Assembly: GCA_965205965.1 (NCBI GenBank)
Contig: CBDBHT010000005.1
Location: 1-64,000, forward strand
Reading direction: 5' to 3'
Length of the DNA: 64,000 nt
DNA from: Bin55 sp965205965
Lineage (GTDB): Bacteria > Pseudomonadota > Gammaproteobacteria > Pseudomonadales > Azotimanducaceae
Below, piece after piece: positions 9,655 through 18,607 of this stretch (positions are counted from its first letter, which is position 1; the number at the start of each line of letters is the position of its first letter). The position numbers were made by a program, and so were the translations under genes. The notes below the pieces were generated by a model. The model worked only from the letters and a program-made list of their open reading frames with translations. It was not told the origin of the DNA and searched no databases.

Positions 9655-9917
9655 CTAGTGTCCTGTCCTGGAAATAAATAGGCTAATGCGTTCAACTTTG
9701 GCAAGGGTCGACTCGGCCGTCGCGGTCCAAGCGAACGGACTGCAGTATGTATTATAGTCCTCGACAAACGCGTTGATCTTTTTTCGCAGCTGCGGACCGA
9801 AGAGAATGACCCGCGACGGATGGCTTGTTGGGTGATGATGCCGAACCACCGCTCCACCTGGTTCAGCCACGAGGCGGTAGGTCGGCGTGTAGTGGACATG
9901 GTAGCGGGGATGTCTCG
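9655..9917 (-). pseudogene. IS630-family transposase C-terminal fragment
   Basis: On the minus strand two frames together give the end of a second type of IS630 transposase: ASWLNQVERWFGIITQQAIRRGSF in one frame and KINAFVEDYNTYCSPFAWTATAESTLAKVE in another, separated by a frameshift. The element end TAGTGTCCTGTCC is visible at about 9656-9668. The 5' side is cut by insertion of the composite IS1380 whose left end begins at 9922. It differs from the copies at 1, 21972 and 61424. Confidence 0.75.
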
Positions 9918-9921
9918 CTAA

Positions 9922-11038
9922 CCCTTATTTCTCATAATGGATGGCTTGGGTGCGATGTATGTGCGTGTAAGTTGTTGATACTACGAAGTTGATTGGGCTT
10001 TGCCGGGGGGAAGGGGATGGTAGCGGGGTGCGTTCGGGTCGGACGGAAGCCGGGCGCGTTCGGTGCTGAGTGCGATGCTGGCGGAAGCGGTGCGGACGTG
10101 TAGCATGCGCCTGGGCCCGTTTTGCGGACCGCCACGATCGGCGTGCAAAGCGGCGCATCCCGTGCAAGATGCTGTTGTCGACTGGATGATGAGCCATGCG
10201 GGTGAGCATGCGGCGGACGTCCCTATCGCACGCCCCTGGGTTCTGGTCTTGACGAGGCCCGAACGCTCCCCGACTGTCGTCGGGAGGTTTCGCCCCCGGT
10301 GGCTGCGATGGCATGCGGATGAACGGAAAGGGATCCCGATCTTTGAGGATGTCGTGTAACCGGTTGATATACGGAAACATATTCAATTTTTTGGGGGTTC
10401 TTCAAAAAAACACTTGCGTTTTGGCATGGGTTATGGCAATCTACGCTTGGTTAGATGGTCTCTGGTGCCAACGTGATGGATTTCCGAATCGAGAACTTGA
10501 AGTCGACCACCTTGGGTGGCACGCGACTGACCCGCCATGAGTTGGCGTCCACCCTGTCGTCCACCCTGTGTAGTCATCTGGGCTGGTTCACGCCGAAGGG
10601 TCGGGATCGATTGGGGTCCTGCAGGTCGTCGGCAGCCGTCTTGGCCCCGGAGGATGCTTTGGTCCGGCTCTGGCAGCGGCGGCGGCGCGTGCTGAACACG
10701 CTGGTGGTCGTACTGTGCATGTTCCGGTGGGTGTTCTGGAAGGGGCGTCCGGGACATGCGGCCACGCTGGCCGAAGGGTGGGCGCAACGCGGCCGATGGG
10801 GTCGGATGGAGGAGGGCACGGGATGAAGAGCAAGCAAAAGCGCGGCGCGGACCGGTTGGTGCGTCGGATGGCGAAAGGGGTCCGTCCGGCGCGGATGGAG
10901 GTGGACTGCAGTGGAGGCGAGCTGAGTTCCAACGGGGGCTCGGCACTGCTGCTGATGCTGGCCGAGCAGGTCCGGCTGTTCGAGCGCGTCTCGGAATGTT
11001 TCACGGACCACCGGGACCCGTCCAAGGTGGCGCATCCG
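9922..11038 (+). mobile_element. Composite IS1380 element, copy 2 (left part)
   Basis: It starts with the IS1380 left repeat CCCTTATTTCTCATAA after CTAA (9918-9921) and follows copy 1 through the MITE-like arm, the spacer, the deleted IS4-like segment and the first 72 codons of the transposase (ATG at 10823). It is broken at 11039-11042 (CTAG), where copy 3 begins inside the transposase gene. Relative to copy 1 it has an extra internal deletion and a short direct repeat (TCCACCCTG twice, near 10546-10570). The right part is missing, so it cannot move alone. Confidence 0.8.
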
Positions 11039-11042
11039 CTAG

Positions 11043-11939
11043 CCCTTATTTCTCATAATGGATGGCTTGGGTGCGATGTATGTGCGTGTAAGTTGTTGAT
11101 ACCACGAAGTTGGTTGGGCTTTGCCGGTGGAAGGGGATGGTAGCGGGGTGCGTTCGGACGGATGGGTGCGTTGGATGGCGAAAGGGGTGCGTTCGGGTCG
11201 GACGGAAGCGGGGCGCGTTCGGTGCTGAGTGCGATGCTGGCGGAAGCGGTGCGGGCTTGTAGCATGCGCCTAGGCCCGTTTTACGGACTGCCACGACCGG
11301 CGTGCAAAGCGGCGCATCCCGTGCAAGATGCTGTTGTCGACTGGATGATGAGCCATGCAGGTGAGCATGCGGCGGACGCCCCTATCGCACGCCCTTGGGT
11401 CCTGGTCTTGACGAGACCCGAACGCTCCCCGACTGTCGGGAGGTCTCGCCCCCGGTGGCTGCGATGGCATGCGGATGAACGGAAAGGGATCCCGGTCTTT
11501 GAGGATGTCGTGTAACCGGTTGATATACGGAAACATATTCGATTTTTTGGGGGTTCTTCAAAAAAACACTTGCGTTTTGGCATGGGTTATGGCAATCTAC
11601 GCTTGGTTAGATGGTCTCTGGTGCCAACGTGATGGATTTCCGAATCGAGAACGTGAAGTCGACCACCTTGGGTGGCACGCGACTGACCCGCCGTTGGATG
11701 GTGGACCTTCAGAAGACGGTGGCACGGTTTCCGGCACTGAGCCGCCATGAGTTGGCGTCCACCCTGTGTAGTCATCTGGGCTGGTTCACGCCGAAGGGTC
11801 GGGATCGACTGGGGTCCTGCAGGTCGTCGGCAGCCGTCTTGGCCCCGGAGGATGCTTTGGTCCGGCTCTGGCAGCGGCGGCGGCGCGTGCTGAACACGCT
11901 GGTGGTCGTACTGTGCATGTTCCGGTTGGTGTTCTGGAA
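11043..11939 (+). mobile_element. Composite IS1380 element, copy 3 (left part)
   Basis: Its left repeat follows CTAG (11039-11042) within the transposase gene of copy 2. The sequence follows copy 1 through the MITE-like arm, spacer and deleted IS4-like segment and then stops at 11939 in a run of 21 G, after which an IS256 element begins. No IS1380 transposase sequence remains in this copy. Confidence 0.8.
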
Positions 11940-11960
11940 GGGGGGGGGGGGGGGGGGGGG
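11940..11960. repeat. Poly-G tract of 21 bases at an IS junction
   Basis: An uninterrupted G run lies exactly between the IS4-like segment of composite copy 3 (which normally continues AAGGGGCGTCCGG) and the left end of IS256. The first bases of the IS256 end (TTGTGT in the other copy at 41704) are replaced by G. It may be slippage at a GGGG seed, or an assembly artefact. Confidence 0.8.
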
Positions 11961-12043
11961 TATAAATTTGTCTGCAAAAACGAAAAACGGACTGTAACGA
12001 CAGACGAATGGTTAGAATCTGATGTTTCATCGGGAATGTGGAG

Positions 12044-12070
12044 ATGCCTGGACGCAATCCCGCATCCAGG
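12044..12070 (+). promoter_or_regulatory. Leader hairpin upstream of the IS256 transposase
   Basis: GCCTGGACGC and GCATCCAGGC form an interrupted stem about 45 bases before the start codon. In the sister copy (about 41790-41818) the same place is a perfect GCCTGGACGCGG / CCGCGTCCAGGC stem although the loop sequence differs. Conserved pairing with changed bases suggests a structure that limits read-in transcription or translation from outside promoters. Confidence 0.45.
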
Positions 12071-12112
12071 CGCGAATCATTCATTACACAATTTATCGAA
12101 AAGGAGCAAGAA

Positions 12113-13339
12113 ATGATTCGGAAAGATTATACGCACAATGCCACGAAGAAGTCGGCATGCGATCATCTGGCGGACGATGAGGAGTTTGTGAGGCGGCTGG
12201 TGCAGGAGACGCTCAACGAGGTTCTGGAGAGTGAGATGACGGAGTTTCTGGGAGCGGGCAAGAGCGAGCGGACGCGGACGCGTCAGGGCTACCGTTCCGG
12301 ATACTACCGGCGCGATCTGACGATGAAGGTGGGCGAGATCGAACTGAGAGTTCCGCAGGAACGCAGCGGCCAGTTCAGCACGCGGGTGTTCGAGCGCTAT
12401 CAGCGTTCGGAGAAGGCCCTGGTGGCGGTGCTGTCGGAGATGTATGTGCAGGGGGGGGGGGGCTCGACGCGTCGGGTGAGCCGACTGGCGGAGGGGCTGT
12501 GCGGTCACGAGTTTTCGCCGGCGACGATCTCGGCCATGGTGTCGAAGCTGGACGCGTCCCTGAAGGCGTTTGCGGACCGTCGGCTGGAGGAGGCGTATCC
12601 GTATGTGTTGCTGGATGCCCGGTATGAGAAGGTGCGTGAGGAGGGCTCGGTGCGTTCCCGGGCAGTGCAGATTGCCATCGGGATTGACGGCGAGGGTCGG
12701 CGTCAGGTGCTGGCGGCGGAAGTGGCGGACCGGGAAAGCGAGGGGTCGTGGACGGCATTCCTCTCGCATCTGAAGGGACGTGGCCTGCGGGGAGTCGAGT
12801 ATGTGGTCTCGGACAGTCATGAGGGATTGAAGCATGCGATCTCGAAAGTGTTGCCGACCGCGTTGTGGCAACGGTGCTGCGTCCATTTTCTGCGCAATGC
12901 CAGGGACAAACTGTCCCGGAGTGCTGATCCCGCGTGTCTGGAGGGTTTGAAACGGTTGTGGGGCTGTGAGCATGTCGGGGAGGCTCGTGAGGCACTGGAT
13001 GCCTGGGTAGCCCGTTGGGGCGATGAGAAAGGGTTTGGCAGGCTAGTGGAATGGGTCGAGGATCATGTCGAGGAGACGCTGACGGTGTATCGGCTGCCTA
13101 GGGAACATCGCCTGCGGATGAAGTCCACGAACATGCTGGAGCGGTACAACGAGGAGCTCCGACGGCGAACGCGTGTCGTCAGGATCTTCCCGAACGCGGA
13201 GTCCTGTCTGCGTCTGATCTTGGCACTTGCGGCGGAGACCCATGAGCGGGGGCTGACGGGGCAGCGTTATCTATATGGCCGGATCGGCGTGGTTCGCGCA
13301 TCCGAACCGGAATCCGGGACATGGCAGGAGGCGGCATGA
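12113..13339 (+). CDS. IS256-family transposase
   Basis: About 408 residues, the usual IS256 length. The start at 12113 is chosen because it follows a good ribosome site (AAAAGGAGCAAG) and matches the sister copy. DDE residues sit in VLLDARYEKVRE (D), YVVSDSHEGLK (D) and the family hallmark TNMLERYNEELRRRTRVV (E). A run of 12 G at 12451-12462 encodes Gly-Gly-Gly-Gly-Ser where relatives have a single Gly followed by a non-Gly residue. The expansion kept the reading frame, so the protein is complete but may be altered in this loop. It is the best candidate in the window for a currently active simple IS. Confidence 0.88.
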   Translation: MIRKDYTHNATKKSACDHLADDEEFVRRLVQETLNEVLESEMTEFLGAGKSERTRTRQGYRSGYYRRDLTMKVGEIELRVPQERSGQFSTRVFERYQRSEKALVAVLSEMYVQGGGGSTRRVSRLAEGLCGHEFSPATISAMVSKLDASLKAFADRRLEEAYPYVLLDARYEKVREEGSVRSRAVQIAIGIDGEGRRQVLAAEVADRESEGSWTAFLSHLKGRGLRGVEYVVSDSHEGLKHAISKVLPTALWQRCCVHFLRNARDKLSRSADPACLEGLKRLWGCEHVGEAREALDAWVARWGDEKGFGRLVEWVEDHVEETLTVYRLPREHRLRMKSTNMLERYNEELRRRTRVVRIFPNAESCLRLILALAAETHERGLTGQRYLYGRIGVVRASEPESGTWQEAA

Positions 13340-13360
13340 AACGCCCGAAAATTTCGCGCC

Positions 13361-13396
13361 GAGCGGAGACCCGCCCATATGGGCGGGTCTCCGCTC
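13361..13396 (+). terminator. Perfect 36-bp palindrome after the IS256 transposase
   Basis: GAGCGGAGACCCGCCC (13361-13376) is followed by ATAT and its exact complement to 13396, an uninterrupted 36-base palindrome 22 bases after the stop codon and 32 bases inside the right end. The GC-rich hairpin could stop transcription leaving the element, although no U-tract follows. It might also be a host-factor or transposase site. Confidence 0.55.
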
Positions 13397-13428
13397 CCAC
13401 TGGAAATTGCAGAAAATTCTTGACACAA

Positions 13429-14112
13429 CTGGCTCCCGTCGATCCGGACGTCGTTCCCGCAGGTCGCCGGCAACAGTCTTGGCTCCGGAGGATACGTTTG
13501 TCCGGCTCTGGAGCGGCATCGTCGAGACGCTCGTGGGTGTCGCCAACCGGCACGACCGGCTCTGGCAGCGGCGGCGGCGCGTGCTGAACACGCTGGTGGT
13601 CGTGCTGTTCGTTTTCCGGCTGGTGTTCTCGAAGGGGCGTCCGGGATATGCGACCACGCTGGCCGAACTGTGGGGGCAGTGCCGGACGATGGGGATCGAA
13701 CTGCCACAGCCGGCTCCGGTGTCGCCGTCCTCCATCTGCAGTGCCCGGGCCAGGCTGGACGAGCAGCTGTTCAAGACCTTACACCAGGAAATCCTCAAGG
13801 TGGTTTTCGACGCCGAGGCACGACCCCGGCACGCACGGAAAGTCCGACACGACACGGATCGGCGGTGGCAGGGGCATCGGGTGTTTGCGGTCGATGGAAC
13901 CTACCTGAACCTGCCGCGCGGACGGACTGGTGCATGAAGGCAGGCGGACGCCGGTAGACGGTGCCCATTATCCGTAGGGTCTGGTGAGTTGCCTGTATCG
14001 GCTGCAGGCCCGACTACCGGTCGACTTCGACCTGCATGCGCATGGAAACGAGCGCGCGGCGGCACTGGCCCACCTGAACGTGTTGTCGGCGAACGATGTA
14101 GTGGTCTATGAC
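13429..14112 (+). pseudogene. DruA/IS4-like transposase fragment
   Basis: It picks up the DruA/IS4-like transposase in the linker between its two domains (GSRRSGRRSRR) and runs through LWQRRRRVLNTLVVVLFVFR and the first catalytic motif FAVDGTYLNLP to VVVYD at 14112. There the left end of another IS4-like copy begins. A frameshift at about 13915 (an extra base before GRTGA) already breaks the frame. The 5' and 3' parts are absent. Confidence 0.75.
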
Positions 14113-14259
14113 CAATGGCATTCGGATTAACGGAAAGGAATCCTGGTCTTTGAGGATGTCGTGTAACCGGTTGATATACGGAAACATATTCGGTTCTTTT
14201 GGGGTTCTTCAAAAAACACTTACGTTTTAGCATAGGTTATGGCAATCTACGCTTAGTTA

Positions 14260-16089
14260 GTGTCTGCGGGAAAACCCCATTTTACGATGGGTTTAAGCCA
14301 CGTGATGGTATCCGCCGCTCAGGGGATCATGTTGATTTAGGAGATGTACGACGGGTCATCCGCCCATCGGGGCTCCAAAAGTGCGGATGATGTTCTCCTG
14401 CTCGCTTTCGGGGCGTGCGGAGTCCGTCCCGAGGGGCGGGAAAGATGGATATTGAGGATGGGGACGGCTAGGCCGCCAAACGATAGGGTGGTGCGTGCGT
14501 GCGATGGTACCGCCGCGCCAGCCCGTTGCTGCAGCAAGCGTCCGAGTCGGTGCAGGTTGGCTGCGAGGATCGAGATACCCACGGTGCGTTCGAAGCCTGC
14601 CCGGCCCTGCGTGCGCACCCGGTCCAAGCCATGACTTTCCAACGCATGGATCGCCGATTCCACGCCCGGATGTCGCCGGTGTCGCGCCACGAACGATGCT
14701 TTACCTTCCCGGGCTCCCGGCTGGCCTCCGTGCCTCGCCCCTTCGCGGACAACGCGACGTGCTCCAGCACCGTGGTCAGTTGCTGTTGGTTGGCGGGGCT
14801 GTGGAACCCCCGGTCGAAACTGCATCCGTGCAACTCCGGATACTGTGCCTGGCATGCCGCCACCAGCGGAACGGCCACGTCCACATCGCCGCCATGCCAC
14901 TGCAAGTGCCAACTCAGGATGAACTGATGTTGATCTTCCAGCACCGTCAGGGGAACCCCCAGCTCCACCGGCCGGCCGGCCTTGCCCTTCATGATCCAGC
15001 GCGTATGCGGCTCGAACAGCGAGAACAGTTTCTCCTCGTGCGGGATCGTTTCCCCTTCCAGTACGCGACGGCGGACCTGATCCTGCAAACGCACCGAGCA
15101 GGCGTGAAACCAGCGCCATCGCGACAGCTGCGCCGGCGACACCGATCCCTCCGGCAATCCTTCCAGCTCCTCCAGCGTGTCGCCCAGACGCCCCGTCAGA
15201 TCGCCGCATAGGCTCAACTACGCCGCCACCGCCTTCGGGCGTCGGCACCACAACCGCGCGCGGCTCACCCGTTGATAGCCCTGCCGAACCTGGCTCCGCC
15301 AGTACTGCCCCTGCCGCCATCCCGACACCCCATGCGATCCGCAACAGATCGAAACCTCCGTCAGCAGCACCCGCATCGCATCCCACAGCAGGTTCACGTC
15401 CGTCGGGTAATGCACGTCCGTCTCCACTACGAACGAGTCAATCCAGACCGTCCAAGGCGGTGCCAGGGGGCTTTCCCGCTACCGCATGACCCCCTCCCCC
15501 CGTACCAGCAGCCGCATTCAACTCCTGTAGCAACCGGCGTCACCAGCGACACGTTGTCCTGCAAGGTGCGAACCGAGTACGTCCAGTCATCCAGAAACCC
15601 ATGCTGCAGCATCCTCCGTACCACCTGGTGATGGTTCACCAACTCCCCCAGACGGTCGTAGTCGCAATCCAAACCCTGCCTGAGCACCGCCATCACCAGA
15701 ACCCGCCAGAGCGTCATCCCCGGCCGACCGTTCTCCGGATCCCGATCCGCTGTCACATGGCAACCCAGTAACGCTTCCCATTCCTCCCGACACGACACGT
15801 ACAGATGCTGCAAGCCCAACAGCAACGCCGGAATGTCATCCCGTGATTTCACGTTAATCCTGATCTCACCGATCGGCGTCTCGTCCAACCGCAAGGCATG
15901 CTCGAAACGTCTCATGATCGCTGCCCTCCCAACGAAAATCCGCACAGACCCCCCCCCCTGAAACCCCTAAAAAGCCCATTTCAACGCCTCCAACGGCAAT
16001 CTTCACCCGTAGCATTTTAGCCCAAAATACCCTCCCATGCCGCAATAATCAACGCTTTGATACAATCATCAGAGTTTTCGCACAGACAC
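14260..16089 (-). mobile_element. ISNCY-family element inserted in the IS4-like element
   Basis: The ends are GTGTCTGCG and CGCACAGACAC (inverted repeats), flanked by the 6-bp duplication TAGTTA at 14254-14259 and 16090-16095. The uninterrupted target is seen at about 42280 (CGCTTAGTTAGATTATC), which confirms the boundaries. Length 1830 bp. A run of 10 C at 15949-15958 lies just upstream of the transposase gene. Confidence 0.88.
14337..15915 (-). pseudogene. ISNCY-family transposase, frameshifted
   Basis: The likely start at 15915 gives MRRFEHALRLDETPIGEIRINVKSRDDIPALL, the N-terminus typical of the ISDol1-like ISNCY group. GRPGMTLWRVLVMAVLRQ follows. The frame breaks near 15500, where C-rich sequence sits in place of normal coding. 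The rest is split between two frames (LSLCGDLTGRLGDTLEELE and PHEEKLFSLFEPHTRWIMKG in one; HPGVESAIHALESHGLDRV in the other) down to 14337. All parts of a roughly 500-residue transposase are present, but no single frame encodes them. Confidence 0.8.
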
Positions 16090-16189
16090 TAGTTAGATTA
16101 TCTCTGGTGCAAACGTGATGGATTCCCGAATCGAGAACCTCGTGGGTGTCGCCAACCGGTATGACCGGCTCTAGCAGCGACGGCGGCGC

Positions 16190-17450
16190 GTGCTGAACAC
16201 GCTGGTGGTCGTGCTATTCATTTTCCGGCTGGTGTTCTCGAAGGGGCGTCCGGGATATGCGACCACGCTTGCCGAACTGTGGGGGCAGTGCCGGACGATG
16301 GGGATCGAACTGCCACAGCCGGCTCCGGTGTTGCCGTCCTCCATCTACAGTGCCCGGGCCAAGCTGGACGAGAAGATGTTCAAGACCCTGCACCAGGAAA
16401 TCCTCAAGGTAGTCTTCGACGCTGAAGGCCGACCCAGGCACGAACGGAAAGTCCGGCCCGACACGGACCGGCGGTGGCAGGGGCATCGGACGTTTGCGGT
16501 CGATGGAACCTCCCTGAACCTACCTCGCGGACTGGTGCATGAAGGCTGGCGGACGCCGGTAGACAGTCCCCATTATCCGCAGGGTCTGATGAGTTGCCTG
16601 TATCGACTGCAGGCCCGACTACCGGTCGACTTCGACCTGCATGCGCATGGAAACGAGCGCGCGGCGGCACTGGCCCACCTGAACGTGCTGTCGGCGAACG
16701 ATGTGGTGGTCTATGACCGGGGGCTACTATTCCTATGAGATGCTTCACGCGCATGCGATCCGGGGACTGCACGTGGTGTTCCGGATGCAACGGAAAACCG
16801 GCATCGACGTCGACCGCTTCATCCACGGCGGCCGCCGGGATACGGTCATTGAGGTCGTTCCCCGCCAAGGCACGCTGACCAGACTACGCCGAAGGAACCC
16901 CGGAACTGCATTCGGCCTGCATCGCCTGCGACTGGTGAAATATGCCGTGGGCGATACCGTCTTCATCTTGGGCACGACCCTGCTGGACCGGGACCAGTAT
17001 TCCATCGACCAACTGTCGGATTTGTATCACGCGAGATGGGGCATCGAGGAACTGTACAAGGCATCCAAACGGCTGATGGAGGTTGAGGATTTTCATGGGC
17101 AAAGCGAGCGCGGAGTGAAACAGGAACTGTATGCATGCTTCACCCTCATTGCCATGACCCGGCTGTTCGCCAACCATGGCGAGGATCATGTGAACGGGGG
17201 GCTGCCGAACGACGGCAAGCCGCTGATGCAGACGAATTTCAAGCACGGACTTGCGGCGGTGGCGGCCAACATCGAGAGCCTGCTACTTCAGCAGGCATCC
17301 ACCCTCCGGGAAACCGTGGCTCGTATTGTCGGCGAGATCGTCCGGTGTCGGCAACGGCTCCGTCCGGGCCGGTCCTATGAGCGGCGATCCCGAAAACCGA
17401 TCGGAAAGTGGCAGCGAGGAAGGGGAGCACCGGCACCGGCAACTCGCTAA
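16190..17450 (+). pseudogene. IS4-type transposase (copy B) lacking the DUF4338 domain, frameshifted
   Basis: Two overlapping frames give an almost full IS4 DDE domain: FAVDGTSLNLPRGLV (first Asp) and VVVYDR (second Asp) in the first, and YEMLHAHAIRGLHVVF then YHARWGIEELYKASKRLME in the second. The latter matches the IS4 signature Y-(2)-R-(3)-E-(6)-K. The shift is at about 16715, where the tract GACCGGGGGCTAC has one G too many. Restoring it would rejoin the two halves. Confidence 0.8.
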
Positions 17451-17729
17451 CGGAATAAAAAATCAGTGGATAACCAAGGCCCAAGACCGAATCCTCCCGC
17501 GTGTCTGGAGGGTTTGAAACGGTTGTGGGGCTGTGAGCATGTCGGGGAGGCTAACCGAATGGCAAAATTCACTAAACGAATGCCATTGAGCACCCATCTG
17601 GACGTACACCGCGTGTTACCAATGCCCATAGCACGCAGGCAGACCGCGCCAGGGGCAGCAGTGTTGCAAAATGTACAGAATATCGTTCAGCACACCCGCC
17701 GATGACCCATCGGCCATTGTCGCGGAGCT

Positions 17730-18036
17730 TCGTTCTCATATACAAGGTGACCGAAATAGTCAACTTCGCTCAGGGCGAGCTGATGATGCTCGGTACTTTC
17801 GTGGCGGTAACGTTCTCACAAATTCTAGAGTGTGGTCTTATTTCCCAACAATTATTGGAACGTTGACTGTGATGGGCCTCATTGGCGTTCTCCTTGAACG
17901 ATTGATTATGAGACCGATGATTGGTGCACCACAGTTTGCGGTGTTAATGCTCATGATCGGACTGAGTTTCGTTCTACGAGCGTCCGCGAGAATAATTTGG
18001 GGTAGGTCACGAACACCTCCGTCGATTAGCTTGTAA
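17730..18036 (+). pseudogene. livH-type ABC permease remnant
   Basis: Pieces of a branched-chain amino acid ABC transporter permease of the LivH type remain. In one frame (about 17733-17820) the translation reads VLIYKVTEIVNFAQGELMML, a LivH hallmark. In another (about 17838-18003) it reads FPTIIGTLTVMGLIGVLLERLIMRPMIGAPQFAVLMLMIGLSFVLRASA. A frameshift lies between them, and the N-terminal start and the C-terminal two thirds are gone. No other liv gene is nearby. It is evidence for loss of a transport system. Confidence 0.75.
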
Positions 18037-18258
18037 CATAGAATGTTTAGTATCCTTGCTTCCACATCAAGTATTGCCTTTTCAAGGTACTGATAGCACG
18101 ACCAAGTGCTCCAATAAGTGGCCGTTGTGGTACTCCCGTTGACAGCACATAGGACCACTCTTTAGCTTTCACGCTACGACAGATTGCGACACGATTCAAG
18201 GTCCCTATCGTATCATTCATTCACCCCTGCATCAAGAAATCTAACGTTGTACTCACTC

Positions 18259-18466
18259 CAGCAATTCCCCGTATAGCCCAAACTCCGCTATTAGTCTGGA
18301 CTTTCCGGATTGGGTTTCGCGATAATGGAGGCAAGATCGGTACTCGGAACCCGTCTCAATGCACGACGAAATGCTGTGTGGAACGCCTGAAAACGTCGAT
18401 TTCCCGTACCAAAACACGGAAAGACCGACACATAAGTCTAAATTAAAACTATACGAGGCATGGCTG
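18259..18466 (+). repeat. 208-bp inverted-repeat element, copy 2 (MITE)
   Basis: It begins CAGCAATTCCCCGTATAG and ends CTATACGAGGCATGGCTG. It is flanked by the 9-bp direct repeat TACTCACTC at 18250-18258 and 18467-18475, a clear target duplication. It carries the presumed first codons of the IS1595 transposase (MHDEMLCGTPEN, from 18359) but no catalytic sequence. Confidence 0.88.
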
Positions 18467-18607
18467 TACTCACTCTATCAATTGTTCCGGTCCCAGTATC
18501 TAGCCTTGGGAAGTAGTGGTTCCATCCTGCAAAAACGTGAACACGCTCGAGACTTATGATCTTCATAATGAAGATCAAGCGGTACTATAAACAGCAAGAG
18601 TAGATAT

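Larger units (their letters stand above)
11961..13428 (+). mobile_element. IS256-family element (nearly complete)
   Basis: The right end, read inward, is TTGTGTCAAGAATTTTCTGC. The left end of the sister copy at 41704 is TTGTGTATAAATTTATCTGC, so these are the terminal inverted repeats. In this copy the first six left bases are lost in the poly-G tract. The element carries one intact transposase gene (12113-13339), a leader hairpin (12044-12070) and a long palindrome between gene and right end. The flanks are two different IS4-like fragments, so no target duplication can be read. Confidence 0.8.
14113..17588 (+). mobile_element. DruA/IS4-like element, copy B, interrupted by ISNCY
   Basis: The left end CAATGGCATTCGG is at 14113 and the right end CGAATGCCATTG at 17577-17588. 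An ISNCY element (14260-16089) sits in the left leader with a TAGTTA duplication. The gene lacks the whole DUF4338 part: sequence jumps from the first codons (SRIEN) directly to VGVANRYDRL. A 56-bp piece of IS256 transposase lies at 17496-17551 just inside the right end. No 10-bp target duplication is found at the outer ends. Confidence 0.8.

Noticed and set aside
10715..11143. Open frame joining the IS4 segment, the IS1380 transposase start and the next IS1380 left end
   Set aside because: It is a chance chimera created by insertion of copy 3 into copy 2; no domain is complete.
695..13937. A CRISPR array or tandem repeat suggested by recurring blocks
   Set aside because: The recurring blocks are kilobase-scale insertion sequences with inverted ends, not short spaced repeats.
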